A DNA stretch of 64,000 bases, taken from positions 1-64,000 of the forward strand of contig JNEN01001244.1 of NCBI GenBank assembly GCA_000697355.1. The letters run 5' to 3'. This stretch comes from Syncephalastrum monosporum B8922. Lineage: Eukaryota; Mucoromycota; Mucoromycetes; Mucorales; Syncephalastraceae. Under the pieces are notes generated by a model. That model was not told the origin of the DNA. It ran no database searches and was given only the letters and a program-made list of their open reading frames with translations. Positions within the stretch are counted from its first letter, which is position 1. Each line of letters opens with the position of its first letter. The position numbers and the translations under genes were made by a program. Shown here piece by piece: positions 24,513 to 36,850 of the stretch.

Positions 24513-26026
24513 ATAATAAGCAGACAGAGCGCGATTACATAAAGGCAATAAATACAATAACGAAGAGAGATCTGATTTGTTCTTTGATGACTTACAGTAT
24601 ATCTGCGTTTTGCCCATGTCTTCATGTCATATTCATTATTGATGCAAACAAACGGACTCTCACGTGTCGCCTTGCTTTGAGGCAGATAATTAATAGACTA
24701 TTGTGACATATGTGTATAGCATGTAACAATTGCGCCAAAGTTTTTTCGAACTACCCATTTGCGCAACATTGCTACTGCTGATTTCTTGTGTATCCTTTTT
24801 TTTTTCGCGATTCCCGCTTACATATGCTGCCCTGTTTCAAGTTCCAAGGGGTATCTCCAACAAACAAATAAATTGTCGGGTTATTGTCCGGGATAAGGGT
24901 CCAGATGTATGCATGCCTTGTATGCCTACAAGCGTTACCCTTATTTTCACATGTACTCGACTGTCTACGCGTGCATTAGAATGTGTGTCCCACGCGCAAC
25001 ATTTCTTTACGGCCCGATGAAGGCATCAATCGCTTCCCATTCAAATCACCTTGTTTGTATACACTGGAAAAAGTGAGGCCAAGAGGTGGAAGGCGGAAGG
25101 CACACCGGAAGTCTCCAAACAATGTTCATTGGTAAATCAGGATGCAGTGTCTATTGGTCAGTTTTGCAGCTTGACCAGTTCTTCTTTAAAACATGAGATT
25201 GTCTTGCTGACAAGAACATCGTAAATGATTTGCACATCGGTAGACAAGCGTGAGAATCACATTTATTTAGTCCAAATACGTCATCCTCTCCATTGTGATG
25301 GATAATCATGAGGGCATCACCCGAAAAGTACCTCAAAAAAAATCAAAAGGGACTCGTAAATGCGCCAGACGCGTGTGATCCACCCCCTTTGCACGATCTG
25401 GCACATAGAGTTAAAAGATAAGCCATTCCCCATCCAGTACACAAAATGTCTGCTTGTGCTGCAGATTTGACATCGAGGGGACAACGCAGCAACCGCGGAT
25501 GCGCGCATATGGAAACTGTTTATCCGTGATTTTGTAATGAAGAACTCATAAATCTCATATATATATACATATGTTTGGCGTTGAATTTGGGGGATGCCGT
25601 GCAACCTGAATCAATCGGCTTGGCGCGTCTTTTTTTTTTTTTTTCTGGTGGTCGTCATGGCAAGGTCAAAAGACAATAGTGAGCACTGCAATATGAATGA
25701 GAACGCGACGTTTCGCAGCGACTCGACACGTGGGGGTTTAAACTCGGTTTTTCCGGCTGGAGAGGAAAAGGAGAAAGGAAAGGCGGCGCGAAGGAGGGAA
25801 AAGGGGAGGATACAAACTGGGTAGGATTGGGGGTCGGAGCCAGTTGCGCAGAGTGCCGCGCGCGTGGACACACAGACCCGTGGCGATTCTTTTCAATACC
25901 AGACTTGGGGGTCCGTGTTGGGTACGTTGAATCTTACGCGTGAGTGACCGAGTGAGCCGACACACGCTCACACAAAAGAGAGAAAGAGATAGCAGAAGCA
26001 CTGGAGCAAAAAAAGTTGTTAGCTCA
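23360..26026. other. Gene-poor, AT-rich region
   Basis: No gene recognised in 2.7 kb. It contains an A-rich tract (24469-24510), a tandem 14-bp repeat (CTTGGATCTACAGG, about 24344-24371) and a T-run near 25630. ORFs are short and without motifs. Confidence 0.5.
24469..24510. repeat. Poly(A) tract
   Basis: About 40 nt of A interrupted by TT. It could be the tail of a retroposed sequence, but no body or target duplication was identified. Confidence 0.8.
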
Positions 26027-26034
26027 TGACGTCA
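26027..26034. promoter_or_regulatory. Perfect CRE palindrome upstream of the coiled-coil gene
   Basis: TGACGTCA, the binding site of ATF/CREB-type bZIP factors, lies 483 bp before the start codon at 26517. Seen directly; use is inferred. Confidence 0.4.
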
Positions 26035-26516
26035 TGGTCCAGCACCTGCCGTTGGTTGGTCATCAAGCGTTCAAGGAAAGAATGAAAGTGACCAAGAGGC
26101 GCAGGGCTCTTCTCTTCTTTTTTCCTTTTTATTTTGTGAGCAGTAAAAGAAGGGCAGAAAAAAAAAGACAGAGCGTTCTAAGATTCTTCTATTCCGCAGC
26201 AGCGAACGAAGCCATCTTCAAAGCAGCAGGACCACAGCAGCAGTCGCCGCGGTGTTCTTCTTTCGCTTTTCTTGTACTTTTTTTTTTCTGAAAACCGCGC
26301 ATACCACGTTCTCTTCGTTGCAGAACCTCTCACCCCCAGATTACTCTCTCGCGAAGTTTACCCCCTTATTGCTGCTCTATCACTACTATCATCCTCCTTG
26401 GCCAAAGTTACAACCCTCCAGCTAACAAAATACCGACCGCCAGCCCTCGACTCTCCATACGCTTCTTTCTCTCTTTTTTCCTCTTTCCCCTGTATACGCT
26501 TTTGTAAATACCAGTA

Positions 26517-28291
26517 ATGCAACAACCACCCTCTTCATCGTACCCATATCACCACCATCACCATCAGCTCCGGCCCTTGCGCGCAGCAACCGATACATCC
26601 CAACAGGCATTAGCAACAACAGCAGCAGCGGTGGAGACGGCATCGAGCGGGTCATCGGATCACCTGGAAAGCATTTTTCGTGCTGTACGAGACCAGGTAT
26701 GGAATGATTCACAGCACGCGCACACGCGCGGAGTTCATGCAATCATCATTTTGTTTTCTTTGCTTTTTTGATGCATGCAACCGAAGCACCCAAACGGATC
26801 ACTGATCGGAAATGGAAACTCGTCTAGGTCCATCGATGGGGTGATACTGCACGCTGGAAGATTGAGCTCATTCTCCTCAGTGACCAACAGCAAGATCGGA
26901 ACGTGTCTTACGCGGTATGTTTGTTGTGTTGTTTTTTGGATAAGAGGAAAAAAAAAAAAGGGAAAAGGGCGGAGCTAACATGACAATAGGTCAACCCTCG
27001 TGGCGATCGACGGCCTGAATTCCGACACTACGACCCGGCGCCTCATGTGAGTTGGAATTTTTTTTTTTTTTGTATCTCAATGAAGCGTATCTCAACATAC
27101 AATGACAGCACGTCGATGATCCTAGACGGAGACCTTTTCCGCACACGCCGAACCCAGCCGACCTCGAACGCGAGGTGAGTATCTGTCCAAACAACGGTCC
27201 CCATTGCCGTTTAATACATTACTTATCTTTTTTTTTAAAAACATAGCTTCAAGCCTCTGTGGAACGGCAGCGGTACCTCCAAGGCATTATCAACACGCAA
27301 GCGGAGCAATTGCAGCGCCTGGAGCAGCGGCAACACTCGCAGCAGGACAACAACGAAGAAATTGCGACAATGCGGAAAATCTATCTCTTGACGGTAGTAA
27401 AGACAAAGAAGAAACCGGACTAGGCCATTGTCACCTGATACTGATGTAGTATTTGTATATAGGAATACGAGCAAAACCAGCGGCACAACGCGGAAACAAT
27501 GAGGCTGCAAGGAGAGATCGAGGCTCTCGCCAAACGAATGAAGCGTATCACCAATGTGCTAAGGCAAATTGAAGTGATGGATCTTTCTCCTGAAGTATGT
27601 CCAGTAGAGGGTTAAAGAAAAACTGCTGATAGGGTGCTGTTGTCAGGAATCAGACATGAACGTGCATGAGCTACGCGAGGATTACCGTCTCTTATTACGT
27701 AAGCTGCACCTGCTCGAATTGCGTCTCTCTGCGCGCGATGCCGAGCTCAGCTACCTCCAAGATCTTGTTTGGGAGCAAAATCATGCGACCGATACACAGC
27801 AGCATCAGCAACCGCAGCCAACACAACCACAGCAACGCTTTCAGAGCAGTCCAGCTTTGCCGCACCGACCGTCACCGTTGCGACAGACGCTCGTGCCTCA
27901 TCAACGCATGCCTGAGCACGATTCGCTTCTCCTATCACCACCATTACCACCGCTCAGCAGCGAGCGACGCACGCCAGATCGGCTGGATGCCAGACAATCG
28001 CCTTCCATTGCAGCTCTGCTTGACGTTCCTCAAACCACGACGCACGCAACAGCTCAGCCTAACACTAAAACCTCAGTCGTGAGCCCTTCTCCTGCCTATC
28101 GTGCCTTGCTACCCATCAAAGCACCCAGCAGTAAGCATCAAGCCGTGATATCTTCGTCAATGTCGCCTACATCAGCAGTCAATGCTACGCCAGCGACCGC
28201 TAGCACTCATCATGCCACCTCCTCCCCGCAATCATCGCCTCTCCCTCGCAAGCGACGCTGGTCTTTCGATATGCATCAAACCACAATGTAA
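26517..28291 (+). CDS. Unidentified coiled-coil protein
   Basis: Seven exons, all phase 0: 26517-26696, 26828-26914, 26990-27046, 27109-27174, 27247-27393, 27463-27594, 27647-28291; 1314 nt, 437 residues. The N-terminus is Gln/His-rich. A short conserved-looking stretch (HRWGDTARWKIELILLSDQQ) follows. Then come helical charged segments (ASVERQRYLQGIINTQAEQL, NAETMRLQGEIEALAKRM, MNVHELREDYRLLLRKLHLL) with heptad-like spacing, about residues 130-270. The rest is Pro/Ser/Gln-rich low complexity, ending in a basic PLPRKRRWSF that could be a nuclear signal or kinase site. No family recognised. An alternative second exon starting at 26787 would read HPNGSLIGNG in another frame but breaks the uniform phase. 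Confidence 0.65.
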
Positions 28292-28529
28292 CATTTATGC
28301 AACATCTATACAGTCTGCACACACGTGTACACAGTTCATTACCACACTGATCTATCATACCATTTTACAATACACTATACACACACACACACACACATTC
28401 ATATACTGCAACCTACACAAGATCCAAAATCACACATAAACAAAGATTGATAGAAGATTGCAAGGATAGCAAAGCTAAAGAAGCTATAGAGCGGCCTATG
28501 ACAAATGATGCATACGGTAGCACGCCATT
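28292..28529. repeat. Convergent intergenic with (CA)n
   Basis: Tail-to-tail spacer with a CA microsatellite at about 28379-28397. Confidence 0.8.
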
Positions 28530-29313
28530 TCATGCTTGTGTGACGCGGACACCCCACTTGCTCAAGCGTATTCTATAGCCGATTCCGAGGACGATCAGGA
28601 TCAGTGCAACCCAGTGGAGCCAAATCAGTCCCTCGAAAGCCATGTTGTTGTAGACGTAATCAGCGCGGACACCGAGCTGAGCCGTGAGCCATACGATGAC
28701 TGTCAGCGTATAGCCCGTGATGCGATGATATTTCCAATATCGCTTTGCGGCTGGCGTGGTATAAGCGACGAGCAGACCGAAAATGACTTGGAAGATCAAG
28801 TAAAGGATCACGAGTAACCCAAGCTGTCCGTGCGCCCTGCAATCCCAATCCTGGTTCGTCAGTCACATCACACTGAAGAAGGTCGGTTTGGATACTTGCG
28901 AAGTAAAATGGTCTTTGTTTGAGATGACCTTGTTGTAATAGATGGCGGATACACCCAGGATAGCGGACGTTATCGCCGCGCCCTGCACAACGGCATGGCG
29001 CCGAAGGCCGCGTTGCTTCTCGATAGCGGTGCTTGTCGGTTGTAAAAGCGCGACGCCTGCAGCGATTTTGCGAGTCAGACCCAAGAACCAGACAAAGAAA
29101 GAAATTTATACCTTCGGTAAACAACACGATAAACAAGGTCATGAAGAACGGGTGGTATGAGAAGACGGAAAGGGGAATACGCGCAAGCACAGATACGACG
29201 AGACCCGCAAAGAGGAGGAGTCCAAGACGCACGCTGAGCATGGACAACGCATCGAAGGGACGACGCGAGGGTATGTCGGGCAAGAGAGGCATTTGTTCCT
29301 GCTGGCCAGCCAT
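28530..29313 (-). CDS. Cytochrome b561-domain membrane protein
   Basis: Three exons: 29313-29112, 29056-28896, 28850-28530; 684 nt, 227 residues. Six hydrophobic helices are visible (for example LGLLLFAGLVVSVLA, FMTLFIVLF, TSAILGVSAIYY, LLVILYLIFQVIFGLLVAY, LIWLHWVALILIVLGIG). Four histidines sit where cytochrome b561 proteins bind two b hemes: SYHP (His54), RRHAVVQG (His88), AHGQLG (His128) and KYHRITGY (His163). Such proteins move electrons across membranes, often with ascorbate-like donors and ferric acceptors. No DOMON domain or signal peptide is present. The last acceptor was chosen at CAG 28853-28851 because it keeps the frame (DWDCRAHGQLG). It is divergent from the BAG gene, 239 bp apart. 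Confidence 0.85.
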
Positions 29314-29552
29314 GGAAAAGGAACAGCAAAGAGTGGGGAGAGAAAAGAAAAGTATGAAGAAAAAAAAAAAAAAAGAAAGAGAGAAAGGAAATAGAATTTG
29401 CGGGAAGACAACAATTATACACTTTTTTTATTTCTTGGTTTCTTCTTTATCCAGCAGTAGACAGGAACAAGGACAAAACTCTGCTTTTTTTGTTCCTCTG
29501 CTCTTTCACCATACTCTCTTTAATCGTCACCCTCTTTCTTTGGAGAGCATTC

Positions 29553-30356
29553 ATGGCCACTCTGGCATCCTTCTTTGGCTGGCGTAAACCTTCCAAGAAG
29601 GAGCGTCTGTCTACCATCGTGCTCTCCTGGGATAAGCGCTACTTTGACATTGCCTTCCAGGACTTCCCCAATGGTCTGCAGCATGCCACTGTCAAGGACC
29701 TCAAACAGAAAGCCAAAGAAGCGACAGGCGTACCTATCGCCACCATGCGGCTCAAAGTGTCAGGAGGTAGAGACGTCATCTCGATTCGACTTGTAGAACG
29801 GCTAGACTCATGCTCTTCATTCCAGCATTTCTGAAAGACGATACGGCGGTGCTGACCAGTTGCGGCGTTCATCCCGGTTCGCTGGTAGAACTCTTGGGAC
29901 AGAAGGTCGATGTAAGTTGAATAAGGATACCTTTCTTTGTGCTGTTGTGCATTGACACTTCCGTTTCTCCAGACGGCGATGGTCCAAAAGGAGACAGCGT
30001 CAGGCAACCCAGAAGAATACGGCCTGGTGCGACGCATTGCGGATATTGTGGAGCCTCTGCAGGCCCAATTTGTAACAAAGATCGACAGCTTCGTTGCGAC
30101 GGTGCAGCAGCATAAGCAAGCCGGCACCCCTCTCAATGATGCTGACAAGAAGGGTCTCCAAGACAATGGCATCTATCTGTCCGAGACACTCATGCAAGCG
30201 CTTATCAAATTGGACGGTGTCGAGTGCCCCTTTGAATTCGAGACCGCTCGTCAGCGTCGCCGTGAAGGTGTGCGCTACGTCCAACGTCTGCTCGAGCGTG
30301 TCGACGAGACGCGTGCGGTTGCGAAAGAGCTTCTTCGTCCCCATACCAAGATATGA
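29553..30356 (+). CDS. BAG-domain co-chaperone with ubiquitin-like region
   Basis: BAG proteins are nucleotide-exchange factors for Hsp70. Three exons: 29553-29766, 29826-29911, 29973-30356; 684 nt, 227 residues. The N-terminal half is ubiquitin-like (STIVLSWDKRYFDIAFQD, VKDLKQKAKEATGVP, DTAVLTSCGVHPGSLVELLG). The C-terminal half is a three-helix BAG domain (VRRIADIVEPLQAQFVTKID, LSETLMQALIKLDGV, RREGVRYVQRLLERVDETR). This is the Bag1/Snl1 layout. The first ATG is 29553, but the frame stays open upstream and encodes a hydrophobic stretch (see findings). Confidence 0.9.
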
Positions 30357-30373
30357 GTCCAGTTAGACTGTTA

Positions 30374-30410
30374 GACACACACACACACACACACACTCTC
30401 TCTCTCTCTC
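30374..30410. repeat. (CA)n(CT)n microsatellite
   Basis: CA then CT dinucleotide repeats just after the BAG stop codon, in its presumed 3' UTR. Confidence 0.85.
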
Positions 30411-30671
30411 TCACCCTTTTTCTCTTCTTCGCACATATACACACACTGCTTGCATCTTCTTTTTCCTGCTCTTCTTTTGCCATTCTATCTGCCACTTCTA
30501 TCGCTCTCTGTTTTATACATACACACGCCAATCCATGGTCGACATGCTTTTGTACATATTGATGGGACTCGGGTGGGATTCAGTAGGACAGTTTACCCGA
30601 GACGACACATTATTTCCTTTTACGGGCTTTGCCTCAATCTGAGCGTCGTCCTGTTCTTTTTCTTTCGAAGG

Positions 30672-31142
30672 ATGCGATCGTCGTTGATTCAGCTCGCCCG
30701 AGTGAGCACCAAGGCTCCTCCTTTGCCTAAATTCTTCAAAGACCAGGATCTGACCCTCCGCCATGTACGATGCCCCCTTTCCTCGCCACCTCAGCCCGCA
30801 ACACAACACAACACACGTGCTCATGAGTTTTGTTTTATTTAGTTCCTTATCAAAGGTGAAGTCCTTTCTCTGTACCGCCAGATTTTGCGATGCACCAAAG
30901 GTACGACTCCGTATACGCTATACAACGACGAGCTATGCGTCACATGATACTGACAACCGACTCGCGAAACGTATATAGCACTGGAGAAATCACAGGCGAA
31001 AGATATTCGAGACTTCGCCCGACAGGATTTCGAGCGGTTCCGGCACGAACGGGACTACGACAAGATCCGCGCCCTGCTCTCGTCTGGAAAGCAGCAGATG
31101 CACAACCTCCAGACAGCCCTTAACCTCGCTCATGCTAAATAG
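30672..31142 (+). CDS. LYR-motif mitochondrial protein, LYRM2-like
   Basis: Three exons: 30672-30764, 30843-30900, 30979-31142; 315 nt, 104 residues. The N-terminus is basic and hydroxylated (MRSSLIQLARVSTKAPPLP), fitting a mitochondrial presequence. The LYR motif is SLYRQIL (residues 41-43), followed by DIRDFARQDFERFRHERDYD and the helical end NLQTALNLAHAK. Human LYRM2 has the same order and length and is linked to complex I. LYR proteins bind acyl carrier protein and help iron-sulfur or respiratory complex assembly. It converges on glucosidase II across a T-rich tract. Confidence 0.88.
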
Positions 31143-31301
31143 AATACCCTGTGTCCTTTTTTTTTTTTTTTTTTTTTTCTTTTTTTCTTTTTGATTGTCT
31201 CCATTGAGTGGCAATGGAAAAAAATAATGGATTTGTTGCTTTTTTATACAGATTTTGACATGCTTCTCATCCTGCTCTGCTGTTGCACCGTATGTACTGT
31301 A
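31143..31301. terminator. T-rich convergent 3' region
   Basis: A T-run of about 35 nt (31157-31193) lies between two tail-to-tail stop codons. It probably serves 3' end formation of one or both genes; this is inferred. Confidence 0.35.
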
Positions 31302-34300
31302 CTACTGCAGCTGCACCTTCCAGTCATAGTCTGCCACCGACAGCTTGGGGTCACGCAGCGTGAGCCGAGACAACGCAGCATCGTACTCAAAGTCGGCGGG
31401 CGAAGTCCAACCACCGTGAATGATTTGGACCTTGTTGGGCTTCTTGGACACGCCGAGGATGTGCAGGCGCTCGATACGGACCTTGTGCATCTTGGCAGCA
31501 TAGTCCGTCGCTGCCTTGCCATCCGGGTTCTCGTGCACGTTCACAGGAATCAGCACGCCGTCGGCCATCGTGAACTGGCTGTGGATGTACGCGCCTGTCT
31601 CAAAGTCATAGCTCTCGCCATCGTCAAGGTATAATTCACCTTGCGCTTGACCCTATTCACCCAAAAGTGAGTGCTAATGTTGCAACACATGGTATCCCAT
31701 CTGATCGCTCATTTTTTTTACCTTGGTGTCCAGAGCAACCACAAACGTGAATGGATCGAGTGCCATGGCGTGTGAGCTACGGCGGACGCGTTCACGGCGC
31801 GCCACAATGTGGCCACCACGGTAATAGGCAGGAATCTTTTCGAGGGGCGCCTTGACCGTGTGGCGGCCTGTCAGTTTGACAGGTGCATGCGTCTGCATAT
31901 CGTACCAAGGCTGTGCAATGCACGTGGGTGAGCCCTTTTTTTGAAAACTCCCTGTCGCATTATACTCTTACCTGGCTGCCAGCAAAGATCACATCCGTCT
32001 CGACAGCACCTTCTGTCGTCACAGGTTTCACCATGATACCCGAGCCGACCATGAACTGGTCTTCGACTGCAAAGAGCGACTCGTCCTCGGGGAACTCGAG
32101 CATCATGGGACGCATCATGGGCGTGCCGGTCTTGTGGGCCTCATAAAAGATGGTGTACCAGTAAGGCAGGAGGGCGTACCGTTCGCGAAGCGCCGCACGT
32201 GTCATGGTGCGATACGGTTCGGGCACGAGGTAGGGCTCACGACGCTTGGTGTCGATATGAGCGTGACCACGGAAGAAGGGCTGGAAGACACCGGCTTGGT
32301 ACCAGCGCACGAGGAGTTCCGAGGTCGGGTTGAAGAAGAAACCAGGGATATCGGCGCCAGTGAACACGATACCGCCCATGCCGTTCGTGAGAGACATCGG
32401 GTTCGAGTAGTATAATGCCTCCCAGTTGGCCATGTTGTCACCCGTCCACACTGCGCCATAGCGTTGTGCGCCGGCGTAGAATCCACGGGTGAGGACGAAC
32501 GGTCGGTGCTCGACCGCCGTACGCTCACGCACGCCATCGGCTGTAGCACCAAACTGTATATGTATATATTATGAGTACGCTGCTCACAGAAAAAGGCGTG
32601 TGATCCCACTTACGGATAAAAGGCTGTACATGTTGTGAAGGACACGATGCTCCCAGTTACCGTCGTGGATCATCTCCTTTTGCATGGTGATCTCAGGACC
32701 ATTGAAGATGGAAGGCTCGTTCATATCATTCCAGATATGCACGTTCTCGCGCGTGCCATCAAACTTGTCGAACCGGAACTGCTCCTTCCACCATTGACGA
32801 GCCTCAGGCTTGTTGAAATCCACCCAGGAGGACTGACCGGGCCAGCACCAAGCCTCGTAGTCCTCACCTGTAGGTTTCTTGACAAACAGAGACTTGTCCT
32901 TGGCCTCCTCACACGTACGGTAGTTATCCGCGCGTTTGATATGGGGATCAATGATCACGACAAGCTATAGAGTAGTCCTATCAGTTGTGTCATCAGGATA
33001 TCCTCTCCCAGAAATGTTACCTGGCGACCCTTGTGGTCAAGGACCTTCTCCATGCTGACGGGGTCCGGGAACTTGGTCTTCTCCCACGTGAAGTACTTGC
33101 GGTCATCGAGGTATTCAATATCAAGCCAGATCACATCATAGGGCATGTCATGCTCATCGAACTGTTCGTCCACGGTCAGCACATCCTTCTGGTTGATGTA
33201 GTTCCAGCGGCATTGGTGGTAGCCCAGCGCAAACAGCTGAGGAAGCATCGGAGGACCGGTGAGCTGCATGTACTGGCGGAGGACATCCTTCGGTGTGGGG
33301 CCCAAAAAGACAAAGACATCCAGGACCCCCGCCTCTGACATCCAGTGGGTCTGCGTGGATTGACGTTCGTCGTTCTTCTTTCCGAAATTGAAGACCTTCT
33401 GCATCGTGTTCTATGGAGATGATCAGTCAGGTTGGAACGCTCAATCAGCTCTCTGCTTCGTACTTTGGAATCGGCCTTCGTCTTGACAATGTCGATCCAG
33501 GTCTCGGAGGGGTTCATCCAAAAGACACCGGCAGATCGCTCGGGAGAGTGAGCCACCATGAAAGGCACAGCACCATAGAGCGAAGTGGGGCTGTCCAGTG
33601 CATACTCAAACACGTCGGTGTTGTAGAGACGGTAGGGTTCGGTGTACGCATTGTCACCGCCGCGGGTTTCCTTGAGCGACAAGCTCGAAGCGTGCTCGGG
33701 GATACCGTAGACATGCTCACAGTTGTGGAAGGTGATATCCATCGACAGACTTTCCGGACCTGAATACATGGCATGTATGAGCTACGATTATCATCCATTG
33801 TCATACGTCCTATACCGTTCGGCTTGGGATCCGTCCATGACTTGAATGTCTCCTCCCAGAGATCAGATTCCCAGGGCGCGTCGACCTGCTCGACCGAGCC
33901 ATCCTCCTTGGTCTGGTCGATCATCTTTGGCTTGTGGGTGTCCTTGGTGCGGAGATGTTCAAAGTGAAAGAAGCTGCGCTCGTTCAGGGTCACCACCGGG
34001 GCGTCATCCACGAGAAACTCGATCCGTAGCGGCTTCGGATGGATCAGGATCGAACGCGAGTCATCCCAGCGGAAGCGAGTGACTTCGCCGTCGTCGGTCG
34101 ACACCTCCAGGGCCTCCGCCGACACGGGCTCTTGGTGCAGTGTGAACTTGCCGTGCTCGTCATAGCGCGGGCGGATCGGCTGCTTTTCATTGATACGCAC
34201 GCGCGCGGTGTGGTCCTGCAGGACTTGCAGCTGCAGCGTCAGGTCGACGCCGGTGTCCGTGTTTCTCACGTCGGCCTCAAAGCGCGACTCGTCGTAATAA

Positions 34301-34509
34301 ATAGAATCGGTGACAATGGTGTAGGGCGACTCGAATGCGGGTGTGGAGCTTGCCATATCGGCATAGGCGCGATGACGGCGGCAGAAACCAGACTGGGCAC
34401 AGGTCTTGAAGTCCTCCTTCTTCATGGCAGCGACGAGGCTATAAAAAGCAAACCATACTGTCAAGATGAGGGATAGCCGGCAAGGCAGTTGTCTTGATGA
34501 CAGCCGCAT
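31302..34509 (-). CDS. Glucosidase II alpha subunit (GH31)
   Basis: ER enzyme that trims the two inner glucoses from N-glycans and so controls the calnexin cycle. Seven exons: 34509-33816, 33759-33464, 33410-33021, 32964-32614, 32553-31972, 31910-31722, 31652-31302; 2853 nt, 950 residues. The N-terminus has a signal peptide (LSLILTVWFAFYSLVAA) and the family start KKEDFKTCAQSGFCRRHR. The catalytic nucleophile lies in HIWNDMNEPS and the acid/base in AVWTGDNMANW. GIPEHASSL, WPGQSSWVDF and GAYIHSQFTMAD are also typical. No C-terminal retention signal is expected, since retention comes from the beta subunit, which is not in this window. Confidence 0.96.
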
Positions 34510-36079
34510 TGTTGGGTTGGTTCAGGCGCAAAGGTATATAACGTGTCCTTCTTTCCGTGGTCTTCGGGCTTCCTTTCTTCCTCCACTAATTTAAATGTCC
34601 GCTCGCCACCATGCTGATTTCCGGGTAACGAGAACACGAAACGGCTCACAGTGATACATAACGCCCAGGGATAGTGGCATGTGAGTCCTTCCAGTAAGTA
34701 AAAGGCCGCGTGCAGGACAGACCCATACGTGTAGCATTCTCTAATGCCTTCATGGCCAGCGATCGGTCGCCGCCGTGGCTGACCCTATTTTGCAAGGTAC
34801 GGAGATAAACGCCGCAAAAGCAATGTGGGTACCCCACTATGTCAGGCTCCCAACCGATAGGAACAGCAACACAGAAAGAATATAGCAACTTTGATCTAAT
34901 TTGACCTATAGAGATCTTAAACTTCAAGTCTTTTTCTGCTTTAAGACACAGGAACAGCAGCCACATGGAATGTTTGCGGACGGCTACAGCGGCGTGAACA
35001 TTGACGTGGCACAGCTACTGGTCCAGCAATACATGAAAGAAGAGTCGACGTTCAAGTCGGGCATGATTCTTTCATGCGAGATTCGTACTGTATACTATAC
35101 ACAAGCAGCCGTATTTAAAAGGGGAAGATCGAAAGGGAGCCGCGGTTGTGCGTCCAGTAAGGCTTCTTCAGGCTACACAGCGAGCGGCAGTTTATTTATA
35201 AGGATGAAATCATGGATGCGAATACCTTTGCTGCTGAAGCAAGGTCAGAGTGACACCGAAATTGACAGACGTCTGATGATATGCGTGCCCAGATCCCTTT
35301 ACGCTACATACATTACGTCGCACCTTCCCGGCCGAGCATAAGGGGGAATTAAAAAATGGTTCGTTGCGTGATATTGCGCAACATCAAAGCAAAGAGAAGG
35401 AAATCTTACACCGGATCGCTGACGGTACACACGCCAGACGGGGGGGCGAAGAAGAGGGACCGTGATTTGAATGGGACAAACGTCATACATGCGTGCAGCA
35501 CAATGGCAGTCTGTCGTATGTCACATGTCATATCAGCAGTGCCACAGTTCGCCAGCGATATACTACTGTACGTGTACCTACATGAGGTACATTTTTCTTT
35601 CGCCACTCGATATTTCACGCAGCATACAGTGAGTGTTGGTGATTCTGTTCAGCACGAAAAGAGTATAAAGAAAAAAACGAAGAAAAGGCGGAACAAGTAG
35701 ACCGAACGTGCATATGCAGGCGTGATTTGCCTGTTGGCGCAGGTCGTGGATATACAAATTTCAGGAGCATCTTCGTGTTTGATAGATGCTACACACGAAG
35801 AAAAGGGACCCTCCGAGATGCAGGTCACATCTACTCTCAAGCCAGGTATGCTGGTGAAGCGTAAGTGGTAAGGCGGTTGGTAGGATGCAGGAAACAAGAA
35901 GAAAACACGCGCGGATGAGCATGCGTCGTCTGGTTGTTCATGCCCTCCGGTCATGGGATGATCCAATAGGTGCGCTCATACAAAAAAAAAAGATGGAAAT
36001 CCTGCAAATGAGAAAAATGAAATTCGACCCATCTCTTCTCTTTTTGATACTCTAACCTATCTCTCGTACACACCGTGAC
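34510..36079. other. Intergenic region, no recognised gene
   Basis: Holds the glucosidase II promoter. An ORF at about 34901-35341 has some protein-like sequence (FADGYSGVNIDVAQLLVQQY), but no start context, splice partner or family was found. The remainder shows nothing. Confidence 0.45.
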
Positions 36080-36850
36080 ATGCCGTCTACAAGCAAAGAC
36101 CACCGGAGTGAGCTCATCTATAACGTAGCCGACAAGACGCTGCAGCAGATGGTGGACCTTATACCCCAGTTGCCGGATGATACTATGTTCACTAAACCTT
36201 CGGTCGTTATGCAAGGTGGCACCATTGGAAAACACGCCAGGTAAGCAGCAAGAGGACGAGAGCGCTCGTACCTTTGACTGACCCGGCTGCTGGCTGTAGA
36301 CACGTCTACGATCACTTTTACCTGTTGTTTGCCAATCTTACCAAGGACCCTAATTCTGAATGGCTCGTGGACTTTGACGCACGCGCTCGCAATGTGAGTT
36401 GGCTGTCATGGGGTGGGGTGGGGTAGGGGAAATATTGGATTGCGCTGAACTGACTCATTCTCATTAGTGTCCGATGGAGACTGCTCGAGAGGTCGCGATT
36501 CAGAAGTACCGTGATATTCAAACAAAGCTCGCGCAGCTGCGGGACCAGATCCCGCTCAGTACGCCGCTCACCTTGGCAGCGACGGTCGACCCCAGCGACG
36601 ACACCAAAGTGGAATTCTCGTCAACGTTCGACCGAGAACTCTGGTATTGCTGTATGCATGCGGTAAGTCAATATCGATACATACGCTATTGCAGCAGATC
36701 GCTCACTTCATTTATCCTATGTATTCATAGATACACCACTATGCAAGTGTGAAAGCTATTTGCATCGAAAATGGTCTTCAAGTACCACACGAGTTCGGTA
36801 CAGCCCCTTCCACTGTGCAATACGAGCACCAGCAGGCAGCCTCTAAATAG
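36080..36850 (+). CDS. DinB-like helical-bundle protein
   Basis: Four exons: 36080-36240, 36300-36393, 36468-36662, 36731-36850; 570 nt, 189 residues. It reads SELIYNVADKTLQQMVDLI, then GTIGKHARHVYDHFYLL, CPMETAREVAIQKYRDI, FDRELWYCCMHAIHHYASVK and ICIENGLQVPHEFGTAPST. The His residues of GKHARHVYDH and MHAIHHY are placed as in the DinB/YfiT metal-binding four-helix bundle. Fungal members are uncharacterised; some relatives are thiol-dependent transferases. The function here is unknown. Confidence 0.75.

Noticed and set aside
24078..24617. 179-codon minus-strand ORF
   Set aside because: Contains a poly-Phe run from the poly(A) tract and no conserved motif.
26787..26914. Alternative exon frame (HPNGSLIGNG...) for the coiled-coil gene
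   Set aside because: It breaks the phase-0 pattern of all other junctions, and the CTAG acceptor at 26824-26827 gives a more protein-like reading.
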